Shown here in pieces: positions 1 through 6,968 of a stretch of 25,684 nucleotides of DNA. The first letter of the stretch is position 1, and each line of letters opens with the position of its first letter. The stretch lies in NCBI GenBank assembly GCA_030045175.1, contig JASIBM010000148.1:1-25684 (forward strand), in the 5' to 3' direction. Under the pieces are notes generated by a model. The model made no database searches and was not told the origin of the DNA. It was given only the letters and a program-made list of their open reading frames with translations. Position numbers and translations under genes: made by a program. This DNA is from Streptosporangiaceae bacterium. GTDB taxonomy: Bacteria > Actinomycetota > Actinomycetes > Streptosporangiales > Streptosporangiaceae.

Positions 1-306
1 AACGTGCGCACGGTGATGGGCACGGCCCAGGCCGGAGCCGTGGCGATCGTCTGCGCCGCCCGGCTCGGCCTGCCGGTCGCACTGCACACGCCGAGCGAGG
101 TCAAGGCGGCGGTCACCGGCAGTGGCCGGGCCGACAAGGCCCAGGTGACCCACATGGTGACCAGGCTGCTGCGGCTGCCGGATCCGCCGCGCCCCGCGGA
201 CGCCGCCGACGCGCTTGCGCTGGCGATCTGCCATCTGTGGCGCGGCGGCGCGCAGGCCAGGCTCGCGGCTGCTGCGGCGAGGCAATGGGCGGGAGGAGCT
301 CGATGA
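1..306 (+). CDS. ruvC: RuvC Holliday-junction resolvase, C-terminal part (5' end outside window)
   Basis: This is the C-terminal ~101 residues of the endonuclease that cuts Holliday junctions after RuvAB branch migration. The frame is open from base 1, so the true start and the first catalytic acidic residues lie outside the window. Seen directly: the GTAQAGAV stretch, the HTPSEVKAAVTGSGRADKAQ block (RuvC family signature for the DNA-binding and catalytic region) and PADAADALALAICH, which carries the last catalytic aspartates. The tail after ICHLW is short and basic. The stop TGA overlaps the ruvA start (ATGA), and ruvA and ruvB follow, as in most actinobacteria, which makes the call secure. 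Confidence 0.95.
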   Translation, partial: NVRTVMGTAQAGAVAIVCAARLGLPVALHTPSEVKAAVTGSGRADKAQVTHMVTRLLRLPDPPRPADAADALALAICHLWRGGAQARLAAAAARQWAGGAR

Positions 307-989
307 TCGCGCATCTCGACGGCGTCGTGGCGACGGTAGCACCCGAGGGGGCGGTGATCGACGTGGGCGGGGTCGGCCTGCTCGTGCAGTGCTCGCCCGG
401 CACGCTGGCCGGGTTGCGGCCGGGGGAGCGGGCCAGGGTCTGCACGTCCCTCGTGGTGCGTGAGGACGCGCTCACGCTCTACGGATTCGCCAGCGAGGAC
501 GAGCGCGGCACGTTCGAGTTGCTCCAGACCGCCAGCGGCATCGGGCCGAGGCTGGCGCTCGCGATGCTGGCCACGTTCAGCCCTGACGAGCTGCGCAGGG
601 CCGTGGCCGCCGAGGACGTGACCGGGCTCACCCGCGTTCCTGGGATCGGGCGCAAGGGCGCCCAGCGGATCGTGCTCGAACTCGCCGGCAGGCTAGGCTC
701 CCCCGGTGACGGCGTGGGCCTCGCGGGTCAGGCCGGCGCCGCGGCGGCGGGCCAGCACGTGGCCGGCGGGCTGGCTAACGGCGTGCCCACGTGGCGTGAC
801 CAGGTGCGGACCGGCCTGATCAACCTGGGCTGGCAGGGCAAGGACGCGGATCAGGCGATCACTGCTATCGAGCCGGCGCTGCTGGCCGAGCGAGCCGGCC
901 AAGGCGACGGCACCATGGAACGTGCCGGCGCGGACGTCGACGTCGCGGTGGCGCTGCGCGCCGCGCTCGCCGTCCTGGGCCGTCGGTGA
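303..989 (+). CDS. ruvA: RuvA, Holliday-junction DNA-binding subunit
   Basis: RuvA binds the four-way junction as a tetramer and loads the RuvB motor. The protein is 228 aa, a little longer than the usual ~200. I chose ATG at 303 because GGGAGGAG lies just upstream and the protein then begins MIAHLDGVVA, the standard N-terminal OB-fold strand. The two helix-hairpin-helix motifs are visible as LLQTASGIGPRLALAML and LTRVPGIGRKGAQRIVLEL (about residues 70-130). A Gly/Ala-rich linker (about 140-160) leads to the C-terminal domain III, VRTGLINLGWQGKDADQAI, which contacts RuvB. It overlaps ruvC by ATGA and ruvB by GTGA, so the three genes are probably translationally coupled. Confidence 0.96.
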   Translation: MIAHLDGVVATVAPEGAVIDVGGVGLLVQCSPGTLAGLRPGERARVCTSLVVREDALTLYGFASEDERGTFELLQTASGIGPRLALAMLATFSPDELRRAVAAEDVTGLTRVPGIGRKGAQRIVLELAGRLGSPGDGVGLAGQAGAAAAGQHVAGGLANGVPTWRDQVRTGLINLGWQGKDADQAITAIEPALLAERAGQGDGTMERAGADVDVAVALRAALAVLGRR

Positions 990-2152
990 GCACCGTGCCG
1001 GAGGCGCGCAAGGCAAGCACCGTGCCGGAGGCGCGCAAGGCCAGCACCGTGCCGGAGGCGCGCAAGATTAGCACCGTGGACTCCGACAGGTTCGTCTCGC
1101 CGCTCGCCGATGCGGACGAGCGGCAGATTGAGGGCGCGCTGCGGCCCAGGCAGCTTGCCGAGTTCGTCGGCCAGGCCAGGCTGCGCGAGCAGCTCACGCT
1201 CGTGCTCGAGGGCGCGATGCGGCGCAGGAAGGCGCCGGATCACGTGCTGCTTTCCGGCCCGCCCGGGCTCGGCAAGACCACGATCGCGATGATCATCGCC
1301 GCCGAGCTAGGCGCTCCGCTGCGGATCAGCAGCGGGCCCGCGATCGAGCGGGCGGGCGACCTGGCGTCGGTGCTGACCTCGCTGGCCGGCGGCGAGGTCG
1401 TGTTCATCGACGAGATCCACCGGCTGGCCAGGCCGGCCGAGGAAATGCTCTACCTCGCGATGGAGGACTTCAGGGTCGACGTGATGCTCGGCAAGGGGCC
1501 GGGCGCTACCGCCCTGCCGCTCGACATCGCGCCGTTCACGCTGGTCGGGGCCACGACGCGGGCGGGCTTGCTGCCTGCGCCGCTGCGCGACAGGTTCGGC
1601 TTCACCGGCCACCTGGAGTTCTACGACCCGGCCGAGCTCGGCGTGATCATCCGCCGGTCCGCCGGGCTGCTCGGGGTGGACCTGCGGGACGAGGGCGCGG
1701 ACGAGATCGCCGGACGCTCGCGCGGGACGCCCAGGATCGCCAACCGGCTGCTCCGCCGGGTCAGGGACTTCGCCGAGGTTCGCGGTGACGGCGTGGTCAC
1801 CAGGGCGGCCGCGCGCGCGGCGCTCGAACTGTACGAGGTGGACGAGAGCGGCCTGGACCGGCTTGACCGCGCGGTGCTCTCCGCGCTGGTGGAGCGGTTC
1901 GGCGGCGGACCGGTCGGGCTGTCCACGCTCGCGGTCGCCGTCGGCGAGGAAGCCGAGACCGTCGAGGTAGTAGCCGAGCCATTCCTGGTCCGGGCCGGCC
2001 TGATGGCGCGCACCGCGCGCGGGCGGGTGGCGACGTTGGCCGCTTGGACCCACCTCGGCCTGGCTCCGCCACCCGCCGGGACTGGCCTGGCGGCATCGCC
2101 TGGCCACCTCGGCCAGCGGGATGAATCAGGTGCCATCACGCTGTTTGACTAG
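986..2152 (+). CDS. ruvB: RuvB, Holliday-junction branch-migration AAA+ ATPase
   Basis: RuvB is the hexameric ATPase that drives branch migration. Walker A GPPGLGKTT lies at about residues 91-99, Walker B FIDEIHR around 140-146, sensor 1 LVGATTRAGLL near 190, and the arginine-finger region PLRDRFG follows. The C-terminal winged helix includes DRAVLSALVERFGGGPVGLSTLA. At 388 aa it is longer than the typical 335-355 aa. The extra length is partly an N-terminal stretch of three near-identical 9-residue units (STVPEARKA) before the family-like sequence VSPLADADERQIEGALRPR. The GTG start overlaps the ruvA stop. Each repeat carries an in-frame GTG, so translation might also begin at an internal GTG or at the GTG at 1076; the start is less certain than the identity. 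Confidence 0.95.
   Translation: MSTVPEARKASTVPEARKASTVPEARKISTVDSDRFVSPLADADERQIEGALRPRQLAEFVGQARLREQLTLVLEGAMRRRKAPDHVLLSGPPGLGKTTIAMIIAAELGAPLRISSGPAIERAGDLASVLTSLAGGEVVFIDEIHRLARPAEEMLYLAMEDFRVDVMLGKGPGATALPLDIAPFTLVGATTRAGLLPAPLRDRFGFTGHLEFYDPAELGVIIRRSAGLLGVDLRDEGADEIAGRSRGTPRIANRLLRRVRDFAEVRGDGVVTRAAARAALELYEVDESGLDRLDRAVLSALVERFGGGPVGLSTLAVAVGEEAETVEVVAEPFLVRAGLMARTARGRVATLAAWTHLGLAPPPAGTGLAASPGHLGQRDESGAITLFD
989..1078 (+). repeat. 27-bp tandem repeat, 3.3 copies, in the ruvB 5' end
   Basis: Units run 989-1015, 1016-1042 and 1043-1069, with a 9-bp fragment at 1070-1078. The units differ only in the last one to three bases. The repeat is a multiple of three and encodes STVPEARKA, STVPEARKA, STVPEARKI and STV, so the ruvB frame is kept. 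Each unit contains one GTG codon in frame. Confidence 0.95.
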
Positions 2153-2174
2153 GTGAAGGCGATCGCGTGACGAA

Positions 2175-2188
2175 GCCACAAAAGTGGC
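2175..2188 (+). terminator. Small hairpin downstream of ruvB (possible weak terminator)
   Basis: GCCAC-AAAA-GTGGC forms a 5-bp stem with a 4-nt loop, extendable by flanking GAC/GTC across a small bulge. It starts 22 nt after the ruvB stop. No T-run follows, so it would be a weak or Rho-assisted terminator, or simply a processing hairpin. The rest of 2153-2364 holds a TAAACT box at 2259-2264 that might be a -10 for yajC, with no convincing -35. Confidence 0.3.
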
Positions 2189-2364
2189 GTCTGGTTGCGG
2201 CCCGATCACGATTACTCGACGAACGTCGTAGCCTGTGTGTACGCGGTGCGCGCACCGCTAAACTTCGGCAGTTGGTCTCCCCAGCCGCCAGGCGAGCCGG
2301 CCAGGCCGACCTGACGCCTGGGTCGCTAACGGTCGCTGCGCCGTCAACTGGAAGGAAGCCCCTC

Positions 2365-2817
2365 ATGGGGATCATGTACCTAGCCTCCACCACCGCGCCC
2401 ACGAAGTCGGGTGGCACGAGCCCTGAGTTCTTCATCGTCCTGATCGTCCTCTTCGCGGCGTTCTACGTGCTGATGATCAGGCCCCAGCGAAACAGGGCAC
2501 GCCGGGCGCAGCAGACTCAGAACCAGGTCACCCCTGGCCAGCGGATCCGCACCACGGCCGGCCTGTACGGCACCGTCGTCTCGGGCGACGACCGTGACAT
2601 CGTCGTCGAGATCGCGCCGGGCGTGCACGTGACGATGCTGCGCAGGGCCGTGATGGAAGTGCTGCCCGATGACTACGGAACGGTCGACGATGAGGCGGAA
2701 TCCGCGGACCACGCGGACTTCGACCCCGCGTACGATCTCGATGATCAGCCGAATGGCAGCGCGCCAAAGGACAAGCAGGACGCCGACGAGCGCGAGCCGA
2801 GGGACAGCAGCATCTAG
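2365..2817 (+). CDS. yajC: YajC, preprotein translocase accessory subunit
   Basis: YajC is a small single-span membrane protein that joins SecD and SecF to the SecYEG channel. I place the start at ATG 2365, preceded by GGAAGGAAG, giving 150 aa; a second ATG at 2374 is possible. The frame stays open to a GTG at 2167, but that upstream part does not resemble YajC. The membrane segment FFIVLIVLFAAFYVLMI spans about residues 22-38, followed by the family signature RPQRNRARRAQQ and the small beta domain VTPGQRIRTTAGLYGTVV. The C-terminal 50 residues are acidic and polar, as is common in actinobacteria. secD follows after 37 nt. Confidence 0.93.
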   Translation: MGIMYLASTTAPTKSGGTSPEFFIVLIVLFAAFYVLMIRPQRNRARRAQQTQNQVTPGQRIRTTAGLYGTVVSGDDRDIVVEIAPGVHVTMLRRAVMEVLPDDYGTVDDEAESADHADFDPAYDLDDQPNGSAPKDKQDADEREPRDSSI

Positions 2818-2854
2818 CCGGACGGCGGACCAATCGAACTAGGGGCAGGCACAG

Positions 2855-4909
2855 GTGGCTTCGTCAAGCGATAGGTCGTCCAGGGCGGGCGGTGGTTCCG
2901 CCTCCTGGCAGGGCGGCGGCAGTTCCAAGGCGGGCGGTGGCGTCACGGTCTCCCGGCCCAGCCGGTACCTCATCACGCTGGTCGCGCTGATCATCGTGAT
3001 GCTGCTCGGCGTCATCGGGGGGGCGCTGTCGCACCCGAGTGCCTGGCACTCGAGGTTCAGGGTGGGCCTCGGCCTTGACTTGCACGGCGGGACCGAGTTC
3101 ACGATCCAGGCCGTCCCGCCGCGCGGCAAGACGCCGACCCCGGCCGAGATGAGCCAGTCTGTCGCCATCTTGACCAGCCGGGTCAACGGCCAGGGCTTCT
3201 CCGGCGCCACCGTGCAGCAACAGGGCAGCGACATCATCGTGGTCTCGGTGCCCGGTGAGGGCGCCAAGAACATCGCCCCGCTGCTCCAGTCGGCCTTGCT
3301 GCGGCTCCGCCAGGTCCTGATCGAGGCGCCCGGCTACCCGACCTCGGAGCTGGCGACGACGCCGACCCCGTCGGCGAGTCCCTCGCCGTCGGCTAGCCCG
3401 TCGGCTAGCCCCTCGTCGTCGGCGAGCCCGTCGTCGTCGGCGAGCCCGAAGTCGTCGGCCAGTCCGTCGCCCTCGGCCAGCAAGCCGGCCGCGCGGCCCG
3501 CCGGCGGCGGGTCTGGCCAGGCGGCCTCCGCGCGGAGCCTGCCCGGTGCCACACCGTCGTCGTCGGCGTCGCCCAAGCCGTCGTCGTCCGCCAAGCCAAG
3601 CTCGTCGCCGAGCCCGACCCCGTCGCCGAGCCCGACTTCGACCCCGAAGGTGGTCACCAAGCTACCGACCGCCGCCCAAGCCGCCGCGGACGGCGGGGGC
3701 GACCTCTCGCTGGTGCACAGCAAGGCCGTGATCAATGACTTCAACCGGCTGAACTGCAGGCACAAGGAGTGGCAGAAGCAGATCTACGGCGGCAACCCCA
3801 ACAACTGGGACAACCCGAACGTCCAGATCGTCTCCTGCGGCCCTGGGGACGTCAAGTACATACTCGACGTGGCCAAGGTCGTGGGCACCGAGCTTAAGAA
3901 CGTCCAGGCCACGATTGACCCGACGACCAACCAGTGGATCGTCCAGTTCGGCCTCAACGGTACTGGCGGCAGCGCCTTCGGCACGATGACCACGCAGATG
4001 TACACCAAGTACTTCGACGCCACCACGGGCAGCGCGACCTCGGTGCTCGACGACTTCGGGATCGTGCTTGACGGGAAGGTCGTGTCCGCGCCCCAGATCA
4101 CCAGCCCGATCACGAACGGGTCGGGAGAGATTACCGGCGGCACCGGCGCGCCGTTCTCGCAGGGGTACGCCGACCAGCTCGCGGCCGTGCTTAAGTACGG
4201 CGCCGTGCCGCTCGCCTTCCAGCCGCAGTCGGTCACCTCGGTCTCCGCGCAGCTCGGCTCGGCACAGCTCACCGCCAGCCTGATCGCGGCGGCAGTCGGC
4301 CTGCTCCTTGTCGTCGTCTACTCGTTCATCTACTACCGCGGCCTTTCGCTGGTGTCGGTGTTCAGCCTGGCGACCGCGGCGCTGCTGGCCTGGCTGGCAG
4401 TCATCCTGCTCAGCACCTACCGCGGCTACACGCTCTCCCTGGCCGGCGTGGCCGGCCTCATCGTGGCGATCGGAATCACGGCGGACTCGTTCGTCGTGTT
4501 CTTCGAGCGATTGCGCGACGAGGTCAGGGAGGGCAAGTCGCTGCGAGCGGCGGTGGAGCGCGGCTGGGCCCGGGCCAGGCGGACCATCCTGGTCTCTGAC
4601 ACGGTCTCGTTCCTCGCGGCCGCGCTGCTCTACATCTTCGCGATCAGCGACGTGCGCGGCTTCGCTTACACGCTCGGCCTGACCACGCTGATCGACGTCG
4701 TCGTGGTGTTCTTGTTCACCAAGCCGATGGTGACGCTGCTGTCCAGGACCAAGTTCTACGGGCAGGGACATAGGTGGTCCGGCCTCGATCCGGCCAGGCT
4801 CGGAGCGAGATCTCCGTGGCGCGGCGCACGCCCGGCCACAGCCCGGCCCGCGCCGGGTAGCGCGGCCTCGGCGCCCTCGGCGCCCCCGGCGAACCCGATG
4901 GAGGCGTGA
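2855..4909 (+). CDS. secD: SecD, protein-export membrane subunit with a Ser/Pro-rich insert
   Basis: SecD works with SecF and the proton gradient to pull translocated proteins out of the Sec channel. The GTG start follows AGGGGCAGG. Order of parts: a Gly/Ser-rich cytoplasmic head (about 1-35); a first membrane segment (about 40-60); the family block GLGLDLHGGTEFTIQ (about 70-85); the first periplasmic-type subdomain; a low-complexity Ser/Pro/Ala tract (about 168-266); the second extracytoplasmic domain, ending with DDFGIVLDGKVVSAPQI; then five C-terminal membrane segments with GIVAIGITADSFVVFFERLRDE, the conserved translocation-linked motif. The length of 684 aa exceeds the usual ~550-600 because of the insert. 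The stop overlaps secF. Confidence 0.96.
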   Translation: MASSSDRSSRAGGGSASWQGGGSSKAGGGVTVSRPSRYLITLVALIIVMLLGVIGGALSHPSAWHSRFRVGLGLDLHGGTEFTIQAVPPRGKTPTPAEMSQSVAILTSRVNGQGFSGATVQQQGSDIIVVSVPGEGAKNIAPLLQSALLRLRQVLIEAPGYPTSELATTPTPSASPSPSASPSASPSSSASPSSSASPKSSASPSPSASKPAARPAGGGSGQAASARSLPGATPSSSASPKPSSSAKPSSSPSPTPSPSPTSTPKVVTKLPTAAQAAADGGGDLSLVHSKAVINDFNRLNCRHKEWQKQIYGGNPNNWDNPNVQIVSCGPGDVKYILDVAKVVGTELKNVQATIDPTTNQWIVQFGLNGTGGSAFGTMTTQMYTKYFDATTGSATSVLDDFGIVLDGKVVSAPQITSPITNGSGEITGGTGAPFSQGYADQLAAVLKYGAVPLAFQPQSVTSVSAQLGSAQLTASLIAAAVGLLLVVVYSFIYYRGLSLVSVFSLATAALLAWLAVILLSTYRGYTLSLAGVAGLIVAIGITADSFVVFFERLRDEVREGKSLRAAVERGWARARRTILVSDTVSFLAAALLYIFAISDVRGFAYTLGLTTLIDVVVVFLFTKPMVTLLSRTKFYGQGHRWSGLDPARLGARSPWRGARPATARPAPGSAASAPSAPPANPMEA
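3358..3650 (+). repeat. Low-complexity Ser/Pro/Ala tract inside secD
   Basis: Degenerate 6- to 15-bp units built from TCG, AGC, CCG and GCG codons encode runs such as SASPSPSASPSASPSS and PSPTPSPSPTSTP. The tract is interrupted by a Gly/Ala stretch at about 3484-3545. The reading frame is kept throughout. The tract should lie on the extracytoplasmic side between two folded parts of SecD. Confidence 0.9.
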
Positions 4910-6183
4910 TGTCCGCGCGTGGCGCGATGTCCGGGCTTGCCAGCATCGGCGGCCGGCTGTACCGGGGCGAGGTCTCCTTCGACTTCGTCGGCCGCCGCAA
5001 GCTCTGGTACACCATCTCCGGCGTGATCTTGGTGGTCAGCATCGCGGCGCTGATCTTCCGTGGCCTGAACTACAGCGTGGAGTTCAGCGGCGGTGAGGTG
5101 TTCAACTTCAAGACCACCACGTCGGTTACGCAAACGCAGGTGACCAACGCTTTCTATGCCGCCGGCAGCGGGTCCGACATCACCGTGGAGCGGGTTGGCT
5201 CGGCGGGCTGGCAGGTCGTGACCCCGGTCTTCAGCACGAAGAGCCCGCTGGCCAATCAGAGCATCGAGTTCAAGATCGAAGACTCGGTTACCCGCGCGCT
5301 TCCGTTGCGCACTCCGATCAGCCTGGAGTCGGTCGCCCCGACCTGGGGCTCCCAGATTCTGGACAAGGCGCTGGAGGGGCTGGTCGCGTTCCTCATCGTG
5401 ATCGTGCTCTACCTGTCGATCGCGTTCGAGTGGCGAATGGCCACCGCGGCCCTGGTGGCGCTCGCGCACGACATCCTGATCACCGTCGGCGTGTACGCGC
5501 TGCTCGGCTTCGAGGTCAGCCCGGCCACGGTGATCGGCTTGCTCACCATCCTCGGTTACTCGCTCTACGACACGGTCGTGGTATTCGACAAGGTCAGGGA
5601 GAATACCGCCGGGCTGCTCGCGACCAGGCGCAGCACCTACAGCGACGCGGCCAACCTCGCGCTGAACCAGACCCTGGTCCGCTCGATCAACACCTCGCTG
5701 ATAGCGCTGCTGCCGGTCGCCTCGATCCTGGCGGTCAGCGTGACCCTGCTCGGCAACGGCGAGCTGAAGGACCTGTCGCTGGTGCTGTTCGTCGGCATGC
5801 TGTCCGGCACCTATTCCTCGATCTGCATCGCCACCCCGGTGCTCGCCGACCTCAAGGAGCGCCAGTCCGACTACCGCAGGCTCGCCGGTGAGGTCGCGCG
5901 GAAGACGGCCAGCGTCAAGCGCCGGGCCAAGGCGGCGGTCACCGTCAGCGCCCAGGCGGAACCTGAGGCCATCCAGCCCGCCGGGCCGGCCGAGCCCGAT
6001 GAGCTCGACGGAGCCGGGGCCGAACCGATCGGGGACGCCGTCGCCCGTGCGGCGGCGATGGCCGCGGGCCGGCCGGTGGCCGCGGGGAGCGGATCTCGCG
6101 CGGCCTCCTCGGGGCCGCGGCAACAGCCACGGCGGTCAAGCTCGGCACAGCGGCGGCCGTCGGGTAAGAAGAAGCGACGGTAG
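4909..6183 (+). CDS. secF: SecF, protein-export membrane subunit
   Basis: SecF is the partner of SecD in proton-driven protein export. ATG 4909 overlaps the secD stop by one base (TGATG) and has GGAGG 4 nt upstream; GTG 4906 is the alternative but leaves only one base after the ribosome site. The 424-aa protein begins with a short cytoplasmic head, then a membrane segment (about 40-58), the NYSVEFSGGEVFNFK motif matching SecD GLDLHGG, a small extracytoplasmic domain, and five membrane segments. The signature TILGYSLYDTVVVFDKVRENT (about residues 208-228) contains the conserved aspartate used in proton movement. The last ~90 residues are Ala/Pro-rich and end in a lysine/arginine cluster (KKKRR), expected in the cytoplasm. 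Confidence 0.96.
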   Translation: MSARGAMSGLASIGGRLYRGEVSFDFVGRRKLWYTISGVILVVSIAALIFRGLNYSVEFSGGEVFNFKTTTSVTQTQVTNAFYAAGSGSDITVERVGSAGWQVVTPVFSTKSPLANQSIEFKIEDSVTRALPLRTPISLESVAPTWGSQILDKALEGLVAFLIVIVLYLSIAFEWRMATAALVALAHDILITVGVYALLGFEVSPATVIGLLTILGYSLYDTVVVFDKVRENTAGLLATRRSTYSDAANLALNQTLVRSINTSLIALLPVASILAVSVTLLGNGELKDLSLVLFVGMLSGTYSSICIATPVLADLKERQSDYRRLAGEVARKTASVKRRAKAAVTVSAQAEPEAIQPAGPAEPDELDGAGAEPIGDAVARAAAMAAGRPVAAGSGSRAASSGPRQQPRRSSSAQRRPSGKKKRR

Positions 6184-6189
6184 CCGACG

Positions 6190-6816
6190 GTGCCGGCGAG
6201 CCAGGCGGACGTGCCTGAGGCGACCGCCGAGCACGGCGCCGGCGATCAGCCCGCCGGTGCCGCCGAGGTGGTCGGCCCCGCGCCCGGCGGGCGGCGCGAG
6301 GAGCTGGCGAGCCGGCTGCTCCGGCTGGTCAGGGATGTCCCCGACTATCCGCAGCCAGGTGTGATCTTCAAGGACATCACGCCGTTGCTCGCCGACGGCG
6401 CGGCCTTCGCCGCCACGATCGGGGCGTTGGCCGACGGGCACGAGCGGATCGACAAGGTCGCGGGGATCGAGGCGCGGGGCTTCATCCTCGCCGCGCCGGT
6501 CGCCTGCCACCTGGGCGTCGGCTTCGTGCCCGTGCGCAAGGCCGGCAAGCTGCCTGGTCCGACGCACGCGCAGAGCTACGAGCTGGAGTACGGCACGGCG
6601 ACGGTCGAGGTGCACGTCGACGCGTTCCGACCGGGGGACCGGGTGCTGCTGATCGACGACGTGCTGGCCACCGGCGGCACCGCGGCCGCGACCGCCGAGC
6701 TGATCAGGCGAAGTGGCGCCGAGGTCGCCGCCGTCGTCGTGCTGATCGAGCTCGGCTTCCTCGGCGGCCGCGCGCACCTGCCCGGCCTGGATCTGCGCGC
6801 CCTGCTCAGGTTGTAG
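6190..6816 (+). CDS. apt: Adenine phosphoribosyltransferase
   Basis: This enzyme salvages adenine by joining it to PRPP to form AMP. The 208-aa protein has the family core LVRDVPDYPQPGVIFKDITP (about residues 46-65), GIEARGFILAAPVA, the flexible-loop region VRKAGKLPGPTHAQSYELEYG, and the PRPP-binding motif VLLIDDVLATGGT (about 151-163). The first ~38 residues are an Ala/Glu-rich extension absent from short Apt proteins; a later start is possible but no better ribosome site is visible. GTG 6190 lies 6 nt after the secF stop, so it is probably co-transcribed with the sec genes. An apt between secF and rel is the standard actinobacterial order. Confidence 0.95.
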   Translation: MPASQADVPEATAEHGAGDQPAGAAEVVGPAPGGRREELASRLLRLVRDVPDYPQPGVIFKDITPLLADGAAFAATIGALADGHERIDKVAGIEARGFILAAPVACHLGVGFVPVRKAGKLPGPTHAQSYELEYGTATVEVHVDAFRPGDRVLLIDDVLATGGTAAATAELIRRSGAEVAAVVVLIELGFLGGRAHLPGLDLRALLRL

Positions 6817-6933
6817 GCCGTCCGCGGTGTTCGCACGCCTATGTGCTCTAGGCTCGCTAGACGGATCCTCGGGCGCGTGCTGAGGGAGGCGACCAGCCGG
6901 CCAGGCTCGGCCCGGCGGGAATCCTCGCGCGGC

Positions 6934-6939
6934 TACACT
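6934..6939 (+). promoter_or_regulatory. Possible -10 box for rel
   Basis: TACACT fits the actinobacterial TANNNT -10 pattern and lies 29 nt before the GTG start of rel, which has GAGGAG at 6958-6963. I see no clear -35. It sits in the 152-nt gap after apt, where nothing else is recognisable. Confidence 0.4.
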
Positions 6940-6968
6940 AGTTGCTTCAACTGACGCGAGGAGCGGCA

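Noticed and set aside
989..1078. CRISPR-like array
   Set aside because: The units are directly adjacent with no spacers and keep the ruvB frame.
2167..2364. N-terminal extension of YajC from GTG 2167
   Set aside because: ATG 2365 has a clear ribosome site and begins just before the conserved membrane segment; the upstream part matches nothing in the family.
4756..6123. 455-codon minus-strand frame opposite secF
   Set aside because: secF is unmistakable on the plus strand; the antisense frame is rich in Asp, Arg, Gly and His, the usual shadow composition.
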